64,000 nt of DNA, taken from assembly GCA_963792385.1 (NCBI GenBank), contig CAWBVZ010000007.1, positions 1,240,001 through 1,304,000 on the forward strand, given 5' to 3'. Positions 59,696 to 64,000 of this stretch are shown here, piece by piece; position 1 is the stretch's first letter, and each line of letters starts with the position of its first letter. Both the position numbers and the translations under genes were made by a program. The notes beneath the pieces were generated by a model. The model was not told the origin of the DNA and did no database searches. It was given only the letters and a program-made list of their open reading frames with translations. Source of the DNA: DASSUW01 sp963792385 (GTDB lineage: Bacteria > Actinomycetota > Thermoleophilia > Solirubrobacterales > Solirubrobacteraceae).

Positions 59696-61222
59696 TCAGA
59701 CGGCGCCGACGAAGACGCCGGAGTCGGCCAGCTTCGCGCGCAGGTAGCGCAGGAACGGCTCCACGCGCAGCTCGTCGCCGGTGACCCGGCGCAGCAGCTC
59801 GCGCGGCGGGAACTTGCGGCCGTGGGAGTGCACGTTCACGCGCAGCCACTCGCGCAGCGGGGCGAAGTCCCCCTGCTCGATCAGCGCGTCGAGGTCCGCC
59901 ACGTCGTCCTGGAGGCGCTCCCACAGCTGCGCGGCCATCAGGTTGCCGATCGTGTACGTCGGGAAGTAGCCCAGCATCCCGGCGCTCCAGTGCACGTCCT
60001 GGAGGACGCCGTCCGCCGGCCCCGGCACGGTCAGCCCGAGCAGCCGCTCCATCCCCGCGTCCCATGCCGCGGGCAGATCGTCGACGGTGAGCGAGCCCTC
60101 GATCAGCGCCAGTTCGAGCTCGAACCGGAGGACGATGTGGAGGTTGTAGGTCGTCTCGTCGGCCTCGGTGCGGATCAGCGACGGCTGCACGGTGTTGACG
60201 GCGCGGTACAGCGCGGTCGCGTCGAGCCCGTCGACGGCCTCCGGCAGCGAGTTGCGGATCTGCGGCAGCAGCCACGTGCAGAAGGGCCGCGAGCGGCCGA
60301 TGAGGTTCTCCCACGTGCGGCTCTGGGATTCGTGCATCCCGAGCGACACCGCGTCATCGAGCGTGGTCCGGAACAGCCGCGGGTCGACGCCGGCCTCGTA
60401 CAGCCCGTGCCCGTACTCGTGCAGCGCCGAGTACAGGGCGACGGCGAAGTCGCTCTCGTCGTACTTGGTGGTCAGCCGGACGTCGGTGGGCGCGATGCCG
60501 GAGGCGAACGGGTGCATCGCCGGGTCCAGCCGCATCGAGTCCGGGTCGTAGCCGATGCCCTCCAGCACCTCGAGCACCGCGATCCGCTGCGCCTCGGCGG
60601 AGAACGTGCCGTGGAAGGCGCCGTCGTTGCGCGGCTGCTCGCGGTTGCCGGCGGCGGCGACCAGCGGCACGAGCGCGTCGCGCAGCTCGCCGAGCAGCGG
60701 GCGCAGCTCGGCGGTCGTCAGGCCGGGCTCGAAGTCGTCGAGCAGCACGTCGTAGGGATGCCCGTGGCCGGGGAAGCACTCGACGTAGCGGTGGCGCAGC
60801 TCGACGTTGCGCTGGAGCGCATCGCGGAAGTGGGAGAAGTCGTTGGCGGCGCGCGCCTTCAGCCACGACTGCTGGCCGAGCGCCCGCGCCCGTTGCATCT
60901 CGGCGGCGAGGTCAGCCGGGACGCGGACGGACTTCTCGAAGTCGCGGCGCGCCCACCAGATCAGCCGGGAGTCGTCGGAGTCGGGGTCCTCCCCTGCCGC
61001 CCACAGCTCCAGCGCGTCGAGCTCCGCGCCGAGCGCCGGATCGGTCTCGCGCGCGTGGATTACGCGCGCGAGCGTCGCGCCGTGCTCGGCGCGCGCCTCG
61101 CCGCCGGCGGGCGGCATCATCGTCTGCTGGTCCCAGAACAGCAGGCCGCCGATCGCGTGCAGGTCGCTCAGTTCCGCCATCCGGACGCGCAGGGCGTCCA
61201 GCTCTGCCGGGCGCGCGCTCAC
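59696..61222 (-). CDS. M32-family metallocarboxypeptidase
   Basis: 508 aa, GTG start overlapping the DivIVA-like stop. HEYGH at 268-272 binds the metal with the Glu in GMHESQSRTWEN about 25 residues later; other M32 markers are LLFWDQQTMMPPAGGEARAEH, DVRLTTKYDESDFAVALYSALHEYGHGLYEAG and GYFPTYTIGNLMAAQLW. It is a cytoplasmic HEXXH carboxypeptidase (Taq-like) that trims peptide C-termini. Confidence 0.95.
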   Translation of the reverse strand: MSARPAELDALRVRMAELSDLHAIGGLLFWDQQTMMPPAGGEARAEHGATLARVIHARETDPALGAELDALELWAAGEDPDSDDSRLIWWARRDFEKSVRVPADLAAEMQRARALGQQSWLKARAANDFSHFRDALQRNVELRHRYVECFPGHGHPYDVLLDDFEPGLTTAELRPLLGELRDALVPLVAAAGNREQPRNDGAFHGTFSAEAQRIAVLEVLEGIGYDPDSMRLDPAMHPFASGIAPTDVRLTTKYDESDFAVALYSALHEYGHGLYEAGVDPRLFRTTLDDAVSLGMHESQSRTWENLIGRSRPFCTWLLPQIRNSLPEAVDGLDATALYRAVNTVQPSLIRTEADETTYNLHIVLRFELELALIEGSLTVDDLPAAWDAGMERLLGLTVPGPADGVLQDVHWSAGMLGYFPTYTIGNLMAAQLWERLQDDVADLDALIEQGDFAPLREWLRVNVHSHGRKFPPRELLRRVTGDELRVEPFLRYLRAKLADSGVFVGAV

Positions 61223-61896
61223 TGGCCGGCCCGGTTGTACACGTCGTCGAGCAGCGTCTCCGGGTCGGCGAGCGCGAAGTGCTCGGCCAGGTAGCGCGCG
61301 GTCTCCTCGCGCGGGGTCCCGCTCAGGGCCATGTTGAGCGCGATCAGCCGCGCGCCGGCCTCGTCGCCGTTCTGCGACGCCGGCTCCTCGGTGACGGGCG
61401 GCTCCTCCGCGACCGGGGCGGGCGGCGGCTCCGCGGCCGCGGGCGGCTCCTCCGCCGCGGCCGGCGGCTCGATGGCGCCGCCGGGCGCCTCGGCCACCTG
61501 CTCGTGCAGCTTCGCCAGGCCCTCGGTGAGCCGCTCGCCGCTGGTGCGGAGCGCGTCGAGCAGACTTCCGAGCTCGCGCTCGAGCTCGTCGAGGCGGCTC
61601 AGCATCCCGCCTGCGGCCTCCTGCACGCGCCCGATGTGGTCGCCCGCCTGGCGGCCGGCGTCGGCGCGCAGCTCGGCGGCGCTCGCCTCGGCCGCCTCCA
61701 GGATCAGGCGGACCTGCTCGGACGTGCCGGCCGAGAGCGGCGACGCGGCCGCAGGCGCGGCCGGACGCGCCTTCAGCGCGTCGAGCTCGTCCGCCACGCG
61801 CCGCAGGTGGTCGTCGACGGCCGCCGGGTCGTACCCACGGCGGCCCACCGGGAAGTCATGGCGCTCAATTGCGTCTCGATCCACGGCGCTGAGCAT
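61219..61896 (-). CDS. DivIVA-domain coiled-coil protein
   Basis: 225 aa from ATG 61896; GTG 61902 is an alternative. DAIERHDFPVGRRGYDPAAVDDHLRRVADELDAL is a DivIVA/Wag31 N-terminal domain. Then a coiled coil (EQVRLILEAAEASAAELRADAGRQ, GMLSRLDELERELGSLLDALRTSGERL), a Pro/Glu/Ala linker and a C-terminal helical segment (ARLIALNMALSGTPREETARYLAEHFALADPETLLDDVY) like those in other actinobacterial DivIVA-like proteins. It probably localises to curved membranes or the septum. It is coupled to the M32 gene by GTGA; the link is unclear. Confidence 0.85.
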   Translation of the reverse strand: MLSAVDRDAIERHDFPVGRRGYDPAAVDDHLRRVADELDALKARPAAPAAASPLSAGTSEQVRLILEAAEASAAELRADAGRQAGDHIGRVQEAAGGMLSRLDELERELGSLLDALRTSGERLTEGLAKLHEQVAEAPGGAIEPPAAAEEPPAAAEPPPAPVAEEPPVTEEPASQNGDEAGARLIALNMALSGTPREETARYLAEHFALADPETLLDDVYNRAGQ

Positions 61897-61943
61897 AGTC
61901 ACGCGGCCGGTGCCAGACGTGCGGTTGCGCTAGGCGAGGGCCG

Positions 61944-61949
61944 TAGGCT
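61944..61949 (+). promoter_or_regulatory. TAGGCT -10 box for the membrane protein at 61956
   Basis: TAGGCT ends 6 nt before ATG 61956; leaderless-type. The same hexamer serves the polymerase gene at 13739. Confidence 0.45.
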
Positions 61950-61955
61950 TGGCCG

Positions 61956-62336
61956 ATGAGTGGCCGCTGGGCATTCGCGCTGACCGTGGTGGCGTTCGCA
62001 TGGGGCGTCGCGCTGATCGTCGCCGCATTCGTCGCCCCGGCTTACAGCGTCGACTCCGGGCCCGGCGGGCAGCAGACCACCACCACGCTCGTCGACGAGA
62101 ACGGCATGGGGGTGCTCATCGTCGTGTCGATCCCGGCGGTGATCGCCGCGATCGTGTGGGCCGTTCTCCATCGCCGCCGCAGGACCGGGCGGAGCGCCCG
62201 CGCAGCGTGGGTGCTCGTGGGCGTGCTCGGCGCGTTCAGCGTGCTGTCGCTCGCGAGCATCGGGATCTTCATCCTCCCCGTCGTGGCGATGCTCGCGCTG
62301 GCGGCGAAGCTGACGCCGTCACCCGCCCTCGGGTAG
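61956..62336 (+). CDS. Small polytopic membrane protein
   Basis: 126 aa. An N-terminal helix (WAFALTVVAFAWGVALIVAAFVA), an external stretch SVDSGPGGQQTTTTLVDENG, then three helices with a basic loop RRRRTGRSARAAW. Predicted four helices, no family recognised. The 3' end overlaps the convergent mutY by 18 bp. Confidence 0.7.
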   Translation: MSGRWAFALTVVAFAWGVALIVAAFVAPAYSVDSGPGGQQTTTTLVDENGMGVLIVVSIPAVIAAIVWAVLHRRRRTGRSARAAWVLVGVLGAFSVLSLASIGIFILPVVAMLALAAKLTPSPALG

Positions 62337-63134
62337 CCGCACAGACCCGTCGGCTGCGCTCGCGATCAGGCCGTCGCGCTCGAGCCCGGCGAGCACGCGC
62401 GCCCGCCGCTCGCCGGTGATCTCGGCCGGAGGTGGTACGCCGGCGAGCAGCGCGGCGACGATCCGGCCGCGCGCCCAGCGGTCGGTGTCCTCGAACCGTG
62501 CCGCGCCCCGGCGCCGCGGTGGCGGCGCGACCGGACCGCCGGCCGCGTGGGCGGCGCAGCCGGCACGCACCGGGCACTCCGGGCACAGCGGCGCGCGCGG
62601 GCGGCAGACGGTGGCGCCGAGCTCCATCATCGCCTGGTTGAACGCCGCCGCCTGCCCGGCGGGGACCAGCGCCTGCGCCCGCTCGACGACCGCCGCGGGC
62701 CGGCGCACGCTGCCGTCGAACCGCTCCAGCACGCGCCGCACGTTCGTGTCGACCGCCGCGTGCTGCGCGTCCCACGCGAACGAGGCAACCGCCGCCGCGG
62801 TGTACGGGCCGACGCCGGGCAGCTCGGTCAGGTCGGCCGGCCAGCCGTGCTCGGCCACCCGCCGCGCCGCGGCCTGGAGCGCGAGCGCCCGCCGGTTGTA
62901 GCCGAGCCCGCTCCAGGCGGCGAGCACGTCCCGCGGCGCGGCCTCGGCGAGCGCATGCGGGTCCGGGAACCGCGCGAGGAACGCCTCGTAGTAGGGCACC
63001 ACGCGCGCCGCCTGGGTCTGCTGGAGCATCACCTCGCTGACCAGCAGCGCGTACGGGTCGCGCGTGGCGCGCCACGGCAGCGGGCGCTTGACGCGCGCGT
63101 ACCAGTCGAGCAGGGCGGTGGTGTCGAACGCCAT
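62319..63134 (-). CDS. mutY: A/G-specific adenine glycosylase MutY, short form
   Basis: 271 aa. SEVMLQQTQAARVVPYYEAFL with catalytic Glu34, helix-hairpin-helix LPGVGPYTAAAVASFA, AAVDTNVRRVLERF with Asp129, and a [4Fe-4S] site at Cys177, 184, 187 and 193 (C-x6-C-x2-C-x5-C). It removes adenine opposite 8-oxoG. The C-terminal NUDIX-like 8-oxoG-recognition domain is replaced by an ~80-residue segment with a possible small winged-helix end (RGRIVAALLAG, RVLAGLERDGLIA). A TACCGT box is 9 nt before the start. Confidence 0.93.
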   Translation of the reverse strand: MAFDTTALLDWYARVKRPLPWRATRDPYALLVSEVMLQQTQAARVVPYYEAFLARFPDPHALAEAAPRDVLAAWSGLGYNRRALALQAAARRVAEHGWPADLTELPGVGPYTAAAVASFAWDAQHAAVDTNVRRVLERFDGSVRRPAAVVERAQALVPAGQAAAFNQAMMELGATVCRPRAPLCPECPVRAGCAAHAAGGPVAPPPRRRGAARFEDTDRWARGRIVAALLAGVPPPAEITGERRARVLAGLERDGLIASAADGSVRLPEGG

Positions 63135-63143
63135 CGGTGGGCG

Positions 63144-63149
63144 ACGGTA
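63144..63149 (-). promoter_or_regulatory. TACCGT -10 box of mutY
   Basis: TACCGT on the minus strand, 9 nt before ATG 63134, immediately beside the inverted repeat at 63158. Confidence 0.5.
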
Positions 63150-63157
63150 TCGGCCGG

Positions 63158-63229
63158 GAACGTCAACTGCGGCTGGGTAGGGAAGCTGGGATTTCAGCCC
63201 GCTCCATTAATGCCGCAGTTGACGTCCCC
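63158..63229. repeat. Inverted-repeat element (copy B)
   Basis: Left arm GAACGTCAACTGCGGCTGGG (63158-63177) continuing to 63185 is identical to copy A at 5830-5857 except one base. The right arm at 63211-63229 carries the reverse complement GGGACGTCAACTGCGGC, giving a stem of about 17 bp around a ~37-nt loop. It occupies the divergent region between mutY and the SRPBCC gene, between their two -10 boxes. Confidence 0.8.
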
Positions 63230-63238
63230 CGCGGCGGG

Positions 63239-63244
63239 TACCTT
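63239..63244 (+). promoter_or_regulatory. TACCTT -10 box of the SRPBCC gene
   Basis: TACCTT ends 9 nt before ATG 63254 and starts 10 bp after the right arm of repeat copy B; leaderless-type. Confidence 0.45.
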
Positions 63245-63253
63245 CGCCATGAG

Positions 63254-63742
63254 ATGTCATACGGACGGCTCGAGCAGAGCGACGGCCGCTGCCGGCTACG
63301 GTTCACCCGCCGGCTCGCGCATTCGCCGCAGCGGATGTGGCGGGCGCTCGTCGATCCCGAGGAGATCGCCGCGTGGTTCCCGACGACGATCGACGGTGAA
63401 TGCGTGCCCGGCGCGCCGCTGCGGTTCCAGTTCCGCAAGGGAGAGGGGCCGCCGGTCGAGGGCGAGATGATCGCCTGTGATCCGCCGCGGCTGATGGAGT
63501 TCCGCTGGGGCGACGGAGACACGATGCGGTTCGAGCTCGAGCCGGACGGCGACGGCACGGTGCTGACGCTGATCGACACGTTCGGCGACCGTGGAAAGGC
63601 GGCGCGCGACGCCGCCGGCTGGCACATCTGCCTCGGCGCGCTGGTTGCCCGCTTCGGCGGCGAGGAGGTCCACGAGCCCGCGGCCGATCGCTGGGAGCAG
63701 GTCCACCAGCACTACGTCCAGCGCTTCGGCTCCGGGGACTAG
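63254..63742 (+). CDS. SRPBCC / AHSA1-like domain protein
   Basis: 162 aa from ATG 63254. RLRFTRRLAHSPQRMWRALVDPEEIAAWFPTTIDGECVPGAPLRFQF is the AHSA1 start, then PRLMEFRWGDGDTMRFELEPDGDGTVLTLIDTFGDRGKAARDAAGWHICLGAL, the family's C-terminal block with the W-H-x-CL motif. It is a hydrophobic-ligand-binding or Hsp90-activator-like fold; role unknown. The ATG at 63249 is out of frame. Its stop shares CTAG with the next gene's stop. Confidence 0.88.
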   Translation: MSYGRLEQSDGRCRLRFTRRLAHSPQRMWRALVDPEEIAAWFPTTIDGECVPGAPLRFQFRKGEGPPVEGEMIACDPPRLMEFRWGDGDTMRFELEPDGDGTVLTLIDTFGDRGKAARDAAGWHICLGALVARFGGEEVHEPAADRWEQVHQHYVQRFGSGD

Positions 63743-64000
63743 AACGTCCATCGGGTCGGGCTGGTGGCGAACTCGCGCTCGATCAGTCCGAACACCGACT
63801 GCGGCCGCACGCGCACGATCGGGTTCTCCGCCGGGTCGGGTGGCGCGTCCGGATACTTGCGCGCGTACGCCTCGATCAGCGCGGCGAGCGCGTCAGGCTC
63901 GGTCTCCAGCTCGGCCGTGCCGTGGACGATCACCGGGTCCTCGCCGTCGGTGTGGACGGTGCAGCGCGGGTCGGCGCGCAGGTTGCGCGCCTTGCGCGAC
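63739..64000 (-). CDS. PPOX-class (pyridoxamine-phosphate oxidase-fold) protein, 5' end outside window
   Basis: The C-terminal 86 codons are visible: SRKARNLRADPRCTVHTDGE, DPVIVHGTAELETEPDALAALIEAYARKYPD, VRVRPQSVFGLIEREFATSPTRWTF. The R-K-x-RNL-x-DPR-C-T and V-x-GTAE motifs are those of split-barrel flavin/F420-binding proteins of the PPOX superfamily, often F420H2-dependent reductases in actinobacteria. The cofactor cannot be decided from this fragment. Confidence 0.8.
   Translation of the reverse strand, partial: SRKARNLRADPRCTVHTDGEDPVIVHGTAELETEPDALAALIEAYARKYPDAPPDPAENPIVRVRPQSVFGLIEREFATSPTRWTF

Overview
The window is a continuous, very GC-rich, gene-dense bacterial chromosome segment. 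Gene overlaps of 4 bp (ATGA, GTGA, TTGA) are common, GTG and TTG starts are frequent, and many operon-leading genes carry a TAnnnT -10 box only 6-12 nt before the start codon, which suggests leaderless mRNAs. Rex, an AftD-like protein, an LPxTG protein, a DUF2520-panC-panB cluster, DUF5996/DUF5701 proteins and a short group-2 sigma factor point to Actinomycetota. My best inference, from general protein character only, is a deep lineage such as Thermoleophilia/Solirubrobacterales. I saw no rRNA, tRNA, IS element, prophage or CRISPR-Cas.

Layout. 0-4.9 kb: a minus-strand operon tsaE-tsaB-rimI-tsaD-glutaredoxin-rex-gcs2-DUF1844-like, joining tRNA t6A modification with thiol/redox control. 4.9-28.1 kb: a surface-glycan locus in divergent and convergent blocks. 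It holds a secreted TIM-barrel hydrolase, an LPYTG protein, a GT4-flippase fusion, methyltransferases, an AftD-like giant, an O-antigen-ligase-like polymerase, two tandem YfhO proteins, a DPM1-type GT2, an acyltransferase, a GT-C-like membrane protein, a second flippase, a frameshifted GT4 and a GT2. 28.2-30.1 kb: an orphan sensor kinase coupled to a GIN-domain lipoprotein. 30.0-32.7 kb: an unusual three-gene unit of a 13-residue tandem-repeat protein, an MFS exporter and a TPR protein. 32.9-34.2 kb: a sigma factor with a strong promoter, then a 345-bp structured non-coding stretch. 34.2-39.6 kb: two GT4s flanking a GATase-like protein and a second secreted hydrolase, then a RimJ-like acetyltransferase and a family-4 UDG with a clamp-binding-like tail. 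39.6-44.7 kb: DUF2520-panC-panB (pantothenate), PhoU-like-PiT (phosphate) and an acyltransferase. 44.8-56.7 kb: mostly small housekeeping or accessory genes: LysM-transglycosylase, a broken SRPBCC gene, pentapeptide protein, DUF5996, a reductase, VOC, hydrolase, BVMO, VCBS propeller, a TetR with palindromic operators, and a frameshifted membrane-methyltransferase fusion. 56.7-64 kb: SOS-boxed uvrA, M32 carboxypeptidase, DivIVA-like protein, mutY, SRPBCC and a PPOX fragment.

Most notable signals: (1) the 39-bp/13-residue repeat gene, in which a 24-nt block is nearly invariant even at silent sites while the adjoining 15-nt block is strongly diversified, lying in an apparent operon with an exporter and a TPR protein; (2) an inverted-repeat family sharing a 28-bp arm at 5.8 and 63.2 kb; (3) a TetR/palindrome/membrane-methyltransferase module; (4) three genes each broken by one +1 indel.
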